Shown: piece by piece, positions 9,836 to 19,890 of the stretch | Numbering within the stretch: position 1 is the stretch's first letter | How the letters are laid out: every line of letters starts with the position of its first letter | DNA from: Planctomycetia bacterium | GTDB taxonomy: Bacteria; Planctomycetota; Phycisphaerae; UBA1845; UTPLA1 | Direction of reading: 5' to 3' | Assembly: GCA_015075745.1 (NCBI GenBank) | Contig: JABTTW010000001.1 | Location: 558,001 to 622,000, forward strand | Length of the DNA: 64,000 nt | Notes under the pieces: generated by a model | Databases searched by the model: none | Told to the model about the DNA's origin: nothing | What the model saw: only the letters and a program-made list of their open reading frames with translations | Program-made: the position numbers and the translations under genes

Positions 9836-11008
9836 CTATCCCACCTCGCGCAGCGCCGTCACCACGTGCATTCGTATCGCCAGCCAGCTCGGCCACATTG
9901 CCGCGATGATGCCGATCCCCAGCGCGATCACCATTGCCTTCACGCACGTGAACGGGGCGATCTCAATCGTCTGAATCAGCGGCACCGTCAGATTGCGAAG
10001 CGGCGTATAGGTAAACGCAACATACGGGCCGATCGCGCCGACGAAGCCGCCGACCGTGCAAAGCATCAGGCTCTCCGTCTGCACCAGGACAAACGTGAAC
10101 CACGACCCGAAGCCCAGCGACTTCAGCGTCGCCACCTCGTTGGTCCGGTCCCGAAAGTTCATGCTCATCGTGTTCGCCGCCGCCATGATCGCCACGAAGA
10201 CGGTCATCGCCGCGAGGATCGTCAGGTTTCTCGGCAGGTTGAACTGCTGCGTGATGAATTCGTTCATGAACGTCTTTTCGTCCTGCGTCTTGGTCTCGTC
10301 CAGCGATCCGGCGAACAGCTTGTCGATCTCCACCCGATAGTGATCCAGGTCCGCCTTCGACGCGCACTTGACGAAGAAAAACGTGACCAGCCCTTCGGGG
10401 GCCTGGAGCTTCTTCAATTCCTCTTCGAGATAATCCCGGCGACACCAGTTCGTCACGAAGTCCTCCGCCTTGGGCAGCGTCGAGACGATGTGAAACTCCA
10501 TCGGCTCGTACGGCGGCAGCGAAGGAAGAATCGTCACCCGGTCACCCACCTTCCAGCCCATGTCCCGCGCCGTTCCGCGCCCCACCATCAGCGCCTGGCG
10601 ATCCTTGTTCCACGCCTCGATCTCCGCCGGCGTCAGCTTATGCTCGGGAAACGCGACCGCGAACGTGTCCGCATCCACCGCCAGCGTCGAGAGCGGCGTC
10701 GGGTCGTCTTCCCGCTGACCGCCGATGTAGCGGAGCCCGCACACCGCGATTAATCGCTTCTTCGTCGGGTCCAGCGTCTCGATCTTTCGCCGGTGACCTT
10801 CCGGCAGCGGATTTATGATCGATGTCCTCTGCGTCACGGCGAGTCGAAGCTGCTTGGCCGAGTTATCCAGAAACGCATCAAACCCGTCGACCACCGCGGT
10901 CGTCAGGACGTAAATGGTGATCGGCAGCGCCACCGCCAGGCACGTCAGCAAAGTCCGCACCAGATTGCGCGTCAGATTTCGATAAAGATAAATCAGTCGG
11001 AGGATCAA
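9836..11008 (-). CDS. FtsX/MacB-family ABC permease, copy B'
   Basis: 390 residues, four predicted membrane helices with a big extracytoplasmic domain between the first and second. The FtsX motif is FRDRTNEVATLKSLGFGS. TTG start. It is the duplicate of the product at 12255-13427: both share [11 protein letters not shown] or [35 protein letters not shown] and EFHIV. Its partner A' lies next downstream, so it probably forms a heterodimeric membrane pore with A' in the way LolC pairs with LolE. Confidence 0.88.
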   Translation of the reverse strand: MILRLIYLYRNLTRNLVRTLLTCLAVALPITIYVLTTAVVDGFDAFLDNSAKQLRLAVTQRTSIINPLPEGHRRKIETLDPTKKRLIAVCGLRYIGGQREDDPTPLSTLAVDADTFAVAFPEHKLTPAEIEAWNKDRQALMVGRGTARDMGWKVGDRVTILPSLPPYEPMEFHIVSTLPKAEDFVTNWCRRDYLEEELKKLQAPEGLVTFFFVKCASKADLDHYRVEIDKLFAGSLDETKTQDEKTFMNEFITQQFNLPRNLTILAAMTVFVAIMAAANTMSMNFRDRTNEVATLKSLGFGSWFTFVLVQTESLMLCTVGGFVGAIGPYVAFTYTPLRNLTVPLIQTIEIAPFTCVKAMVIALGIGIIAAMWPSWLAIRMHVVTALREVG

Positions 11009-11048
11009 AGCTGTCCCGTCGTCACACGGCCCGGTCGTTGTTTCGCCA

Positions 11049-12233
11049 TCACGCCTCGCGCAGCGCCGTCACGACCTGCATGCGCGACGCACGAATCGCC
11101 GGCACCAGCGCCCCGATGACCCCGACGCCGCAGACCAGCACCAGCGCCCCAAGAACCTGCCGCGGCGTCATGTGGATCTCAAACGCCATCGACGTAAACG
11201 TCGTCGCGCCGAACATGTCCTTGGTGTTGCCAACGAAGGATAGCCACGCCCAGCATCCCAGGCAGCCGAGCACGCCCCCGATCGACGAGAGCATCACCGA
11301 TTCGATCACCAGCCCCGTTAGAATCTGCCCGCCCGAAAAACCGATCGTCCGCAGCATCGCAAGCTCGCGGCTTCGCCCCGCCACCACCGAGAACATCGTG
11401 TTCGCCACCGAGAAGATCGCCGCGATCGACATGATGACCACCAGGACATTGGCAATCCCCAGATACACACGCATCAACCGCGACTGCGCATACCAGTAGT
11501 CCGTCTCCGTCTGCCCCGTCAGTTGAATCGCCGGACCCTCGACCTGTTCAACCACCTTCGCCGCGTCCGCCCCATCCGCCAGTCGCAGGTTGGCCGATGA
11601 ATACATCGTTCGGTTGTACGCGTTCATCAGCGACGGGAGATATCCCCAGATCTCGCTCTCCATCGGCCCGCCGTCCGCCGTGAAATAACCCACCACCTTG
11701 TACGGCTTGTCATTCGCAAAGCCGAGGTTCAGCGTATCCCCGATCTTCAGTCCGCCGAATTGCTTCGCCGCCGCCTCCCCGACGATGACTTCGCGCTCCG
11801 CCTTCGAAAACAGCGAGCCCTCCGGACGCACATTCTGATGCACCTTGAAGGCGTCCATCGTCACCCCGCGCACCGCCACGTTCGCGTTGGTCCGCCCCTC
11901 GTCACGCAGACGCGGCAGCGAGACCTGCACCAGCATCTCCGGGCTCACCAGCACCTGCCCCGTTGCCGGATCGCGCGCCACGCCGGTGAGCTGGCTCAGC
12001 TTGTTGAAGTCGTCAATCGGTATCGCGCTGTTGCTTTCCGCCGTTGCGCCGCCCTTGATCACGATTAACTTGGAGTCGTCGCTGGCCACCGAGAGAGAAT
12101 GACCGAGGGCGTCGGCAAAGCCCATCATGTATGCAAACACCGCGACCACCGCCGAAATGACCAGCACGGTCATCAGCGTCGTCGCCTTCCGCACAAAGAG
12201 GCTGCGCCAGTAATACGTAAGCGGCATCGCCAT
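11049..12233 (-). CDS. FtsX/MacB-family ABC permease, copy A
   Basis: 394 residues; N-terminal helix at about 19-40, large periplasmic domain, three C-terminal helices. Conserved core RSRELAMLRTIGFSGGQ and C-terminal MQVVTALREA. It resembles the permease at 8623-9795 along its whole length. The ATG at 12233 is preceded by GAGGAATC. The gene is separated from B (upstream) by only 21 bp, consistent with co-transcription. Confidence 0.9.
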   Translation of the reverse strand: MAMPLTYYWRSLFVRKATTLMTVLVISAVVAVFAYMMGFADALGHSLSVASDDSKLIVIKGGATAESNSAIPIDDFNKLSQLTGVARDPATGQVLVSPEMLVQVSLPRLRDEGRTNANVAVRGVTMDAFKVHQNVRPEGSLFSKAEREVIVGEAAAKQFGGLKIGDTLNLGFANDKPYKVVGYFTADGGPMESEIWGYLPSLMNAYNRTMYSSANLRLADGADAAKVVEQVEGPAIQLTGQTETDYWYAQSRLMRVYLGIANVLVVIMSIAAIFSVANTMFSVVAGRSRELAMLRTIGFSGGQILTGLVIESVMLSSIGGVLGCLGCWAWLSFVGNTKDMFGATTFTSMAFEIHMTPRQVLGALVLVCGVGVIGALVPAIRASRMQVVTALREA

Positions 12234-12254
12234 CCGGAAAGATTCCTCGCCTTC

Positions 12255-13427
12255 CTACGCCACCCGCCGAAGCGCGTCCGTCGTCCTGAGCCGCATCGCC
12301 CGATACGCCGGCCACATCCCCGACGCCACGCCGACCAACAGGGCAATACAAATCGAGCCCACCACCGCGACCGGCGACACCGCGAATCCGCTGATGGGGC
12401 CGAAGTTCACCAGCCGGGCGATCGGAAGCATGCTCAAAATCCCCCACATCGGCAGTACGCCGAGCAGCGAGCCGATCAGCGCCAGCAGGATGCTCTCCGA
12501 TATCACGATGAAAAAGATGCGCCCGGATTGAAAGCCGATCGCCTTGAACACTGCCAGCTCGCGCATCCGCTCGCGAAAACTCATCATCATCGTATTGCCC
12601 GCGACCAGCCCGATGATGACCACCACCACGATCGCCATGGCCTGCATCAACCCCGGGATGTTCCCCGCCGCCTGGGTGAAGTTGGCCGCGAAGGCGTTCT
12701 CATCTTCCGACTTCGTGGCGTCCGGCGTGTTGGCGAACATCTCGTCAATATCCCGCTGAAGGCTCCGCAGGCTCTCGGCGCTGCGGCACTTCACCCAGAA
12801 GATGTTGCATCGCGCGTCGTTCGCCCCCGCCGTCTCCAGTGACTCCGTGAGATAGTCGCGCCGGAACCAGAAGAAATTCGCCCGCTCCTTGTTGGTGATG
12901 ATCTTGACGATGTGAAACTCAAGCGACAGATACGGCGGCACCGTACTGTCCAGCGTCAATCGATCGCCGACCTTCCAGCCATAATTCTGCGCCGGCGTCG
13001 TGCCCACCACGCACGCCTGCCGGTCCTTGTTCCACGCCTCGATCTCGTCCGGCTGCATTGCCGTGTCGCTATAGACGATCGGAAACGTATCCGGATCGGC
13101 CGCGAGGCTGGTGAGCGTGTTCTGCGAATTCGGCACGCGACCGCCGAACCACTTCATCCCACACACCGCGATCAGCCGCTCCCGATTCGGATCCAATCCT
13201 TCGATCTTCCGACGGTGCCCCTCCGGAAGCCCGTTGGTCAGCGTCGTCCGGTGATGAACGCCCAGCCGAAGTTCCTGCTCATTGTGCGCCGCCAGCTCCG
13301 CCAGCGTCACCACAAACGAAATCGCCGCGACAAACACCGCCATCGGCAGCGCGAACGCGATCACCGTCAGCGATGTTCGCAGCAGATTCCGCCGCAGGTT
13401 TTGCATCAACACATAGGTGATGGTCAT
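12255..13427 (-). CDS. FtsX/MacB-family ABC permease, copy B
   Basis: 390 residues, FtsX topology; conserved segment [19 protein letters not shown] and C-terminal [10 protein letters not shown]. First permease of the operon after the ATPase. It shares [26 protein letters not shown] and NYGWKVGDR with the permease at 9836-11008, showing that a permease pair was duplicated in tandem. Substrate is unknown. Confidence 0.9.
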   Translation of the reverse strand: MTITYVLMQNLRRNLLRTSLTVIAFALPMAVFVAAISFVVTLAELAAHNEQELRLGVHHRTTLTNGLPEGHRRKIEGLDPNRERLIAVCGMKWFGGRVPNSQNTLTSLAADPDTFPIVYSDTAMQPDEIEAWNKDRQACVVGTTPAQNYGWKVGDRLTLDSTVPPYLSLEFHIVKIITNKERANFFWFRRDYLTESLETAGANDARCNIFWVKCRSAESLRSLQRDIDEMFANTPDATKSEDENAFAANFTQAAGNIPGLMQAMAIVVVVIIGLVAGNTMMMSFRERMRELAVFKAIGFQSGRIFFIVISESILLALIGSLLGVLPMWGILSMLPIARLVNFGPISGFAVSPVAVVGSICIALLVGVASGMWPAYRAMRLRTTDALRRVA

Positions 13428-13472
13428 CGCCGGTTTCCAGTGCCCCGCTTATCGAAGTGAAACAACTCGCTC

Positions 13473-14189
13473 TCAGGACGCCGCCGGCGTGAATCGGGCA
13501 CTGTTCATCTCGTCCCGCTCCAGCTCGCCCTTCTCCAGATGTAGAATTCTCGCGGCATGGGCCGCCGCCCGCGGATCGTGCGTTACCATCAAAATGGTCT
13601 TGCCGAACTCCGTATTGAGCAGATTGAGAAGTTCGAGAATCTCTTCCGACGTCTTCGAATCCAGGTCGCCGGTCGGCTCGTCGGCAAGGATCGCATCCGG
13701 ATCGGTCACGATCGACCGGGCAATCGCCACCCGCTGCTCCTGACCGCCCGATAGCTGATTCGGCCGGTGATCCATCCGGTCGCCCAGGCCGACGATCTCC
13801 AGCGCCGTCTTGACCCGCTCCTTCCGCTCGCTCGATGCCATCTTGAACAGCAGCAGGGGAAGCTCCACGTTCTGCGCGGCCGTCAGAACGGGCACGAGGT
13901 GGTACATCTGAAAAATAAACCCGACGTGCCGGCTGCGCCACGAGGTACGCTCGCGCTCGCTCATCGACTCGAGATGTGCTTCACCCACCCGCACAGAGCC
14001 GCTCGTGGGAGAATCCAATCCGCCGATCAAGTGCAAAAGCGTCGACTTGCCCGAGCCGGACGGCCCCATCAACGCCACGAATTGCCCTGGCTCGATATTC
14101 AGATTTAGCCCGTCGAGCACGGGGATCTCAATCCGATCCTTGTAATAAACCTTGGAAACGTCTCGAAGTTCAATATCCGTGCCGCTCAT
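13473..14189 (-). CDS. MacB/LolD-type ABC transporter ATPase
   Basis: 238 residues with all ABC motifs: Walker [11 protein letters not shown]-loop FQMYHLVP, signature [14 protein letters not shown], Walker B ILADEPT, switch histidine VTHD. The open frame runs 45 codons further upstream, but ATG 14189 is chosen because GGAG lies six bases upstream and the product then starts in the normal way ([14 protein letters not shown]). It is the only ATPase for the four FtsX-type permeases that follow, so one motor probably drives two permease dimers. Confidence 0.94.
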   Translation of the reverse strand: MSGTDIELRDVSKVYYKDRIEIPVLDGLNLNIEPGQFVALMGPSGSGKSTLLHLIGGLDSPTSGSVRVGEAHLESMSERERTSWRSRHVGFIFQMYHLVPVLTAAQNVELPLLLFKMASSERKERVKTALEIVGLGDRMDHRPNQLSGGQEQRVAIARSIVTDPDAILADEPTGDLDSKTSEEILELLNLLNTEFGKTILMVTHDPRAAAHAARILHLEKGELERDEMNSARFTPAAS

Positions 14190-14289
14190 GCATCGCTCCA
14201 ACCCGCTGGGACATCCGCCGACGCTGCTTCCATGCACCAGTCCGGGGGATTGTATCGCCTCGCACCCGCCGCGACAGCGTAGCGCCGAA

Positions 14290-15468
14290 TCACTTCTCCG
14301 CGGGCTCCCGCTTGATGCGAACAATGCGTTCCATGTCGGCGGTCAGACGATCCTTGGCGGCCAGATAAACCGCCAATTCATCCTCGTCCACGTCCTCCAT
14401 CGCCGCCGCCTGTCGGTAATACCCCAGGGCCCGGTCGAATTCGCCGAGCAGTTCGCACGTCACCCCCATCGCAAACACCGTGTCGTGCTTCTTCGGCTTG
14501 TCTTTGTGCGCCGCCTCAAACTCCCTCAGCGCCGTCGCAAAATCATCCGCGCGCAGCGCCCGAACCGCCCGCTCGCCTTCATCCCCCCGCCCGATCACCT
14601 GATATGTATTCTCCACGCGAACCGGCGCCATCTGCCCCACGAATTCCCGCGCCGCCCGCTCGATCAGCTCACCGATGAAGTGATCCACCGGGTCGAGGTC
14701 TGCCTCGTCAATGTACTGACCGAATAGAAAATCCGGCTTGGCCTTGTCCGTCTTCTGAATGACCGGCGGCGCGAATCGAACCACCGCCTCGCCCGTCACC
14801 GCATCCACCAGCGAGAATGAACATTGAAGCGTCAGGTGCCGGCTGATCTCCTCGATCTGCCGCTTGGGAAGGTCGAATCCACCCGGTCCACCCCGCGACG
14901 GCCCAAACCCGTAGGGATTCCGCGGCCCCTCCGGTCGAAGCCGAATGCGCGGATCGCGCGCCGGCCGCTGGCTTCCGCCTCCCAGCACCCCGAGCCAGTC
15001 AATCTCCGACCGCGAGCTCTTCTTCACCGCGATGTGAATGTTGATCCGGCTCATGATGAGCCCATCGACCGACAGCAGCTTCCCCGCCCGCGCAACCGCA
15101 TCGCCCTCGACAATCCCCACCAGTTGCAGATCCTGCTCCGCGAGAATCTGCTTCGTCGCTCGTCGCTGCACCACCTTCAGCCCCGAGCCCCACTCCGCCT
15201 CCGCGCTCTGCAGCATCGCCTCGGTCAGGTCCGCCGCGATCATCGACCACTTTCGCTCTCGGGCGTCACCGCTCTCCTCATCGCTGTCCACGCCCGAGTC
15301 GATCACCGCCACCGCCTTGATATTCTCCGGCAGCGGCCGAACCGGCGCCACGACGTATGAGATCGTGACGAGCTGTTTCTCCTTGGCAGTCGCCGGCGCG
15401 GAACCTGCCGAAATAACCAAACCCAACGCAAGCACCGTACAGGTCGAACGCGAACTCAAATATGTCAT
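14290..15468 (-). CDS. Secreted CsgG/TolB-like protein with C-terminal TPR
   Basis: 392 residues from ATG 15468 (a TTG at 15483 is also in frame). A signal peptide covers about residues 1-29. The N-terminal half resembles the CsgG/FlgO fold: NIKAVAVIDSGV, then MIAADLTEAMLQSAE, LKVVQRRATKQILAEQDLQ and a strand VDGLIMSRINIHIAVK. The C-terminal 90 residues look like tetratricopeptide repeats (GEFDRALGYYRQAAA). No enzymatic motif is seen. It lies 100 bp upstream of the ABC exporter and in the same direction, so it may be the first gene of that operon and assist assembly of the envelope complex, but this is inference. Confidence 0.65.
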   Translation of the reverse strand: MTYLSSRSTCTVLALGLVISAGSAPATAKEKQLVTISYVVAPVRPLPENIKAVAVIDSGVDSDEESGDARERKWSMIAADLTEAMLQSAEAEWGSGLKVVQRRATKQILAEQDLQLVGIVEGDAVARAGKLLSVDGLIMSRINIHIAVKKSSRSEIDWLGVLGGGSQRPARDPRIRLRPEGPRNPYGFGPSRGGPGGFDLPKRQIEEISRHLTLQCSFSLVDAVTGEAVVRFAPPVIQKTDKAKPDFLFGQYIDEADLDPVDHFIGELIERAAREFVGQMAPVRVENTYQVIGRGDEGERAVRALRADDFATALREFEAAHKDKPKKHDTVFAMGVTCELLGEFDRALGYYRQAAAMEDVDEDELAVYLAAKDRLTADMERIVRIKREPAEK

Positions 15469-15581
15469 GGTGGACACTCTCAAAAATCAGGACTCTGTTG
15501 CCGCAAATCCCAATGGACACCCCCGGTCCGTCTCGGGAGAGTAGCCGCTAGACCCACCTCTGAGCAGATTCGTTAGTCAAC

Positions 15582-15610
15582 AAAAAGGCCCCGCCGATTC
15601 CGACGGGGCC
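15582..15610 (-). terminator. Rho-independent terminator after msrA
   Basis: GGCCCCG and CGGGGCC at 15587-15593 and 15604-15610 form a seven-pair GC stem with a ten-base loop. On the minus strand the stem is followed directly by TTTTTG. It lies about 30 bp past the msrA stop. Confidence 0.85.
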
Positions 15611-15640
15611 TGAAAACTCATTAACTTGCTGCCGAGAACT

Positions 15641-16342
15641 CTATTTGTGACAAGACCTTAGACCGCGCTTCTCCAGATACTGCTGATGGTAGTCCTCGGC
15701 ACGGTAAAACGGCCCGGCACTCACGATTTCCGTCGAGATCGGCCGGCTGAAGCGTCCGCTCTTGCCCAGCGCTTCCTTGCTCGCCTTCGCGCTGCGCTCC
15801 TGCTCCGGAGTGTGAAAAAAGATCGCCGATCGATACTGCGACCCGAAGTCCGGCCCCTGCCGATTGACCTGCGTCGGATCGTGATTCTTCCAGAACACCT
15901 CCAGCAGATCGTCATACGAAACCTTCGACGGATCGAACTCCACGCGCACAACCTCCGCATGTCCGGTGCTGTCCGAGCAAACATCCTTGTACGTCGGGTC
16001 CTTCATCGCCCCGCCCGAGTAACCGACCTCCGTCGCCGTAACGCCCTCCACCTCTCGAAACGCGGCCTCCACGCCCCAGAAACAACCCGCGCCAAACGTT
16101 GCAAATTGAGTGCTCATCTTCGCTGTTCCTTTCGCATCACTTCCTGTCCCGCCGACCCGCTTGCCGTTCTCATCGGCCGAGGTCCTTCCCGCTGGTGCAC
16201 CGCCCGACGTCGATTCATCCGCGCCCGTCGGCACAGTCGACATCGTGGGCGGCCCGGATTTCGCCGCGCCGTCGCCCGCGCAGCCGACCGTCCAAAGTCC
16301 CATCATAAGAGTCGAAGCGGTCAAGCAGGTAACGAGTCTCAT
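15641..16342 (-). CDS. msrA: Peptide methionine sulfoxide reductase A, lipoprotein form
   Basis: Repairs S-methionine sulfoxide in proteins. The catalytic cysteine is in [10 protein letters not shown], followed by the family segments [18 protein letters not shown] and QYRSAIFF, and [10 protein letters not shown] near the end. The open frame extends 52 codons further upstream, but ATG 16342 has GGAG five bases before it and starts a signal peptide with lipobox TVGC, so the enzyme is predicted to be membrane-anchored outside the cytoplasm. A low-complexity linker of about 60 residues joins anchor and enzyme. Monocistronic; a terminator follows. Confidence 0.93.
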   Translation of the reverse strand: MRLVTCLTASTLMMGLWTVGCAGDGAAKSGPPTMSTVPTGADESTSGGAPAGRTSADENGKRVGGTGSDAKGTAKMSTQFATFGAGCFWGVEAAFREVEGVTATEVGYSGGAMKDPTYKDVCSDSTGHAEVVRVEFDPSKVSYDDLLEVFWKNHDPTQVNRQGPDFGSQYRSAIFFHTPEQERSAKASKEALGKSGRFSRPISTEIVSAGPFYRAEDYHQQYLEKRGLRSCHK

Positions 16343-16630
16343 GGTCTCTCCATTTCGGCATCGCTGAACCGCCGTCGGCTCGCGACGCACAAGATAGTCT
16401 AGGGCCCGTAATCTCGCCGAACCACCGGGCCTCCTGATTGGATGGCTCGACGACCGTCGAAGTGACGCCCTGCCGTCGACCTTATTACGCCGCATCAACC
16501 ATCGCCCTCATAAAAGCGGCCTCCCAGGCCCCGGCTGCGTCAGCACGACTTCCACCGCAACCGGAAGCCCGGAGGCACGATCGACCCGAGGGTACCTACT
16601 TCACTCATCCAAACTCACCATTGCCCGTCT

Positions 16631-19372
16631 CTATAGCCCGAGCAGCTCGTCCACGAAATCCTGCGTGTCCTGTCCGTTGATCAGCATGTCCCCGTTCATG
16701 TCGGCCAGGTCAATGTCGCAGCCCGCAAAGCCGCCGCTCTGCAGGACAGCCTGAACGAACTCAGGTATATCCGCCGTCGTGACGGTATCATCGCAATTCA
16801 TGTCACCAATCTGGCACTGACACGGGCAATGCTCCGTCGGAATCTCGATTACGCCGCCCAGGTAAGTGCCGCTGTGCGCGTCATTCCACTCTCCTGTTGC
16901 GGCGTTGTTCATCGTCACATAGTCCTCATTCCCGAGGTTGTTCGGCTCTCCCGCGCCCCAGTTCGTATACCCGACCGGACTTCCATCCGCCCAGACAAAC
17001 GTGTTCTCACTGGCAAAGTCCGACAGACCGATCCAGATCGCCTGCTCGTGCTTGTTGTAATTCGCGAAGTTCGCGCGAACCCATTCGTTCTCCGCCGAAT
17101 CGTCGATCGTCACCAGATCGCCCCCCAGCGCCTCGGCCTTGAGCTGCTGCTCGATCCACGTCCCCGGCTCGGTAAAGTAGTAGTCGTGACAGTTCCCGGG
17201 ATTGCGAATCGGTCCGGCGACGACACCCGGCAGCGGCACCGTCTCGACTTCAATCACACCGCGATACGCGCCGGCATTGCAGTCCGTGTGGTCCTCCCAC
17301 TCGCCGGCGCCGTTGATGATCGCGTAGTCCTGCTCTCCGAGATTGTCCGGCTGGCCCGCCTGCCAGTTCGTGTAAGTCACCGGCTCGCCGCTCGCCCACT
17401 CAAACGTCCCCTCGACGGCGGCATCGTTGAACCCGATCGCCATCGCAATATCGTTGACCGTAAACGTCGCCAGCAGCCATGCGTTCTCCGCGACGTCACT
17501 CACCGTCGCCAGATGGCCGCCCTTGGAGATCGCCAGCGCCTCAAGCCCTGTCCACGGTCCCGGATTCGTGTGGTAATACCAGTGTCCATTGCCCGGGTTC
17601 TGGAACGGCCCTTCATAAATGTCGCCGGGGAAGTGCAGCACGAGCAGATCGTAATTGCCCGACGACCCGCCCTCGCCGCCGACGCGAACATAATATGTCT
17701 GCCCGGCAACCGCGCAAAAATAAACCTGCGCATCCGTCCCGCACGAGTTCAGATCGCATGCAATCTGGTTCGCCGCCGTCATCGGGCATCCCGAATGAAC
17801 GGATATCACCGAGTCGAAGTCCGATCCATTACATGTGTTGATCAGCGTCCAGCCGCCCTCCGTCGGCGTATAGGAATAAATCTTCGCCGGCGAAGGATCA
17901 GAGCAGGCCCCGCCCTCGCACACCGGCTCATTCAGCGTGGAGTCAGCGAAAAACGAACCGGCCGAGACGATCACCGCGCCCACACAATCGCACGACTCCG
18001 CGCAATCCGAATTCACGCACAAGCTCCCGTCCCCGTTGTATGTCCCGTTGAAATGCTCGCAGGCCGTCTGAGTAACATCATTGACACACGAACCGCCCGG
18101 CTGGCAACAGGCGCCCCTCGGGCCCGGCGGATCGAAGCAGTTCACATCGAAGCAAGACGTGCCGATGCCGTACCACGTGCCGCCGTTATTGGCGCAGTCC
18201 GCCTCATCCATCATCAGACATTCATTGTCGATGCAGCACGCGCCGTTTGGAGGCAGAGCGCAGGGAAACGGCGTGCAGGTGCTGCCCGCGCCGTGGAATG
18301 TCCCGCCGCCGCTGGTGCAGTTGAATTCGTCGGTAACGTAGCAGTCGCCGAATGCGTCGCAGCAGGCCCCTTCGCAAGAATCGAAATCGCACACCGATGC
18401 GACCCCCAGAAACGTCCCGCCTCCCGAGATGCAGTCGCCGATGTAGATGTCGTCCTCGCAGCTTCCCTCGGTGCAGCATGCTCCGTTGCACGACTCAAAC
18501 GCGCACAGCGTGTTGTCGCCTGCGTAGAATCCCTGGCTCGCGCATGCCGGCGCGGTCAGTTCCGCGCATCCTGCGGCCGTGCAACACGCCCCCATCGGCA
18601 GGGCGTCGGTCGTCTCGTCGAAGTCCCATGTGAGAATGTCGTGATCCTGCGAGACCCCGCCCGTCGCGCCGGTAAATCCCACCCACGCATCGCCAGAGCC
18701 GTCGAGGATGTCGTCGCCGTTCATGTTTTGAAGATCGACCGACGCGATCAGCGCCGGCGAGACGCTACCGTCCAGATACACCATCAGCACGCCGGGCCGA
18801 TAGCGAATGAGAACCGTGTGCGGCTGCTCGTCGTTCAGATCAAACGGCGCGGAAATCAACTCAAGGGAGTCGGCGTCCTCGATGGAGTTCCCCTGGTTTC
18901 CCTTCGACTGCACGCTGATGTGATTGTCGCTCTCGGGAAAGAACCCAAACGTGTCGAACTCGATCGCGATGCTTCGAGGAATGCCTTCGTAGCCCAGCCC
19001 GCTTCCGCCGTTGCCCAGAGCCGACGTCCCGTCATCCTGAATGACGAACGCGAACCCATCAGCCCCGAAGCTCCCGCTGCCGGAAAGCCGAAAGGTAAAC
19101 GTCGTGTCGAAGCCGTCCGCGACGTGTGCCTTGGTCGACGTGTACCACGCGCTGCCGCTCTGATCGCCCGTGTTTGCCGCCAGCCGAAGCACATTGCCCG
19201 CCTGCGCCGCATCGTTGTTGAGCGTCAGCCCGGCGACACTCGCAAAGTCGGGATACGTGAAATCGCCCTTCACCCGCCCCTCGCACAGCCAGCTTAGCGC
19301 AGCAAAAGCCACCACGCAGCGGACGATCCGCGCGCAGCCACACCGATCAATAACTCGTGTCGTGTTAGACAT
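16631..19372 (-). CDS. Secreted multidomain lectin: L-type lectin, five Cys-repeats, two C-type-lectin-like domains, dockerin
   Basis: 913 residues. Order: signal peptide (about 1-36, ending near VKGDFTYPDF); L-type (legume) lectin domain to about residue 255 (ADGFAFVIQDDG, GIPRSIAIEFDTF, WVGFTGATGG); five tandem cysteine repeats of about 38 residues with the pattern GACC-x-C-x-C-x-GG-[TY]-x-G-x-C-x-C; a domain of about 120 residues like those of pre-peptidase proteins; two C-type-lectin-like domains (WASGEPVTYTNWQAGQPDN and WADGSPVGYTNWGAGEPNN); a final dockerin/EF-hand (GDMNCDDTVTTADIPEF). It is probably an extracellular carbohydrate-binding or adhesion protein. No enzyme domain is visible. 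Confidence 0.85.
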   Translation of the reverse strand: MSNTTRVIDRCGCARIVRCVVAFAALSWLCEGRVKGDFTYPDFASVAGLTLNNDAAQAGNVLRLAANTGDQSGSAWYTSTKAHVADGFDTTFTFRLSGSGSFGADGFAFVIQDDGTSALGNGGSGLGYEGIPRSIAIEFDTFGFFPESDNHISVQSKGNQGNSIEDADSLELISAPFDLNDEQPHTVLIRYRPGVLMVYLDGSVSPALIASVDLQNMNGDDILDGSGDAWVGFTGATGGVSQDHDILTWDFDETTDALPMGACCTAAGCAELTAPACASQGFYAGDNTLCAFESCNGACCTEGSCEDDIYIGDCISGGGTFLGVASVCDFDSCEGACCDAFGDCYVTDEFNCTSGGGTFHGAGSTCTPFPCALPPNGACCIDNECLMMDEADCANNGGTWYGIGTSCFDVNCFDPPGPRGACCQPGGSCVNDVTQTACEHFNGTYNGDGSLCVNSDCAESCDCVGAVIVSAGSFFADSTLNEPVCEGGACSDPSPAKIYSYTPTEGGWTLINTCNGSDFDSVISVHSGCPMTAANQIACDLNSCGTDAQVYFCAVAGQTYYVRVGGEGGSSGNYDLLVLHFPGDIYEGPFQNPGNGHWYYHTNPGPWTGLEALAISKGGHLATVSDVAENAWLLATFTVNDIAMAIGFNDAAVEGTFEWASGEPVTYTNWQAGQPDNLGEQDYAIINGAGEWEDHTDCNAGAYRGVIEVETVPLPGVVAGPIRNPGNCHDYYFTEPGTWIEQQLKAEALGGDLVTIDDSAENEWVRANFANYNKHEQAIWIGLSDFASENTFVWADGSPVGYTNWGAGEPNNLGNEDYVTMNNAATGEWNDAHSGTYLGGVIEIPTEHCPCQCQIGDMNCDDTVTTADIPEFVQAVLQSGGFAGCDIDLADMNGDMLINGQDTQDFVDELLGL

Positions 19373-19613
19373 GATTCCGCTCCGTGGTGGTCAGGCTCGC
19401 GCACGAGCAAGACCACACAGTTCGCCCGCCCGCCGGATGTCGGGGACCACGGCCGACCCGAGTCCCGGGAGAGCAACCTCCGGCGGCGCTCAATACCAGT
19501 ACCCCCGGCGCCGCGAACTCTGCCCCGGAAATTATTATTCTCTTAAACTGTTCACAGATAATAAGTTACAGAGCAATTGCGGCCTTCAGCCATGCAAACC
19601 GGTTTCACCCAAA

Positions 19614-19647
19614 CGGGGTAGCATGGGCCTCCGGCCCGTGTGTATCC
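19614..19647 (-). repeat. Single copy of the GGGC-GGA-GCCC palindromic repeat
   Basis: On the minus strand it reads ACGGGCCGGAGGCCCATGCT followed by ACCCCG, with GGGCC/GGCCC inverted arms. The same unit occurs three times in tandem at 62054-62146. Confidence 0.75.
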
Positions 19648-19890
19648 CAATGATTTCGTGTGAACGGAAGTACCACGTTCGCACGAAAAGCGCGATAACG
19701 CTGCCTGTCTTTCGTGCAAGCACGTGCGATTCCACACCGACTTCGACCCCGTCGCCGTGTCGGTCAACGGCGCGAACGAGGAGCAAGTGTCGTTTATGCG
19801 ATGAAAACCAAACGCCCATCCCGGGCTCGTATGCTCCCGGCATTCACCCTGGCCCCGTTGACCTTTGAATCTCATCACGATTTTTCTGAA

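Noticed and set aside
9866..10753. 295-codon open frame antisense to a permease
   Set aside because: Arg/His-rich shadow of the permease gene; no independent support.
16829..19297. 822-codon open frame antisense to the lectin gene
   Set aside because: No family resemblance, Arg/Ala-rich composition typical of GC-rich shadow frames, and the opposite strand encodes clear domains.
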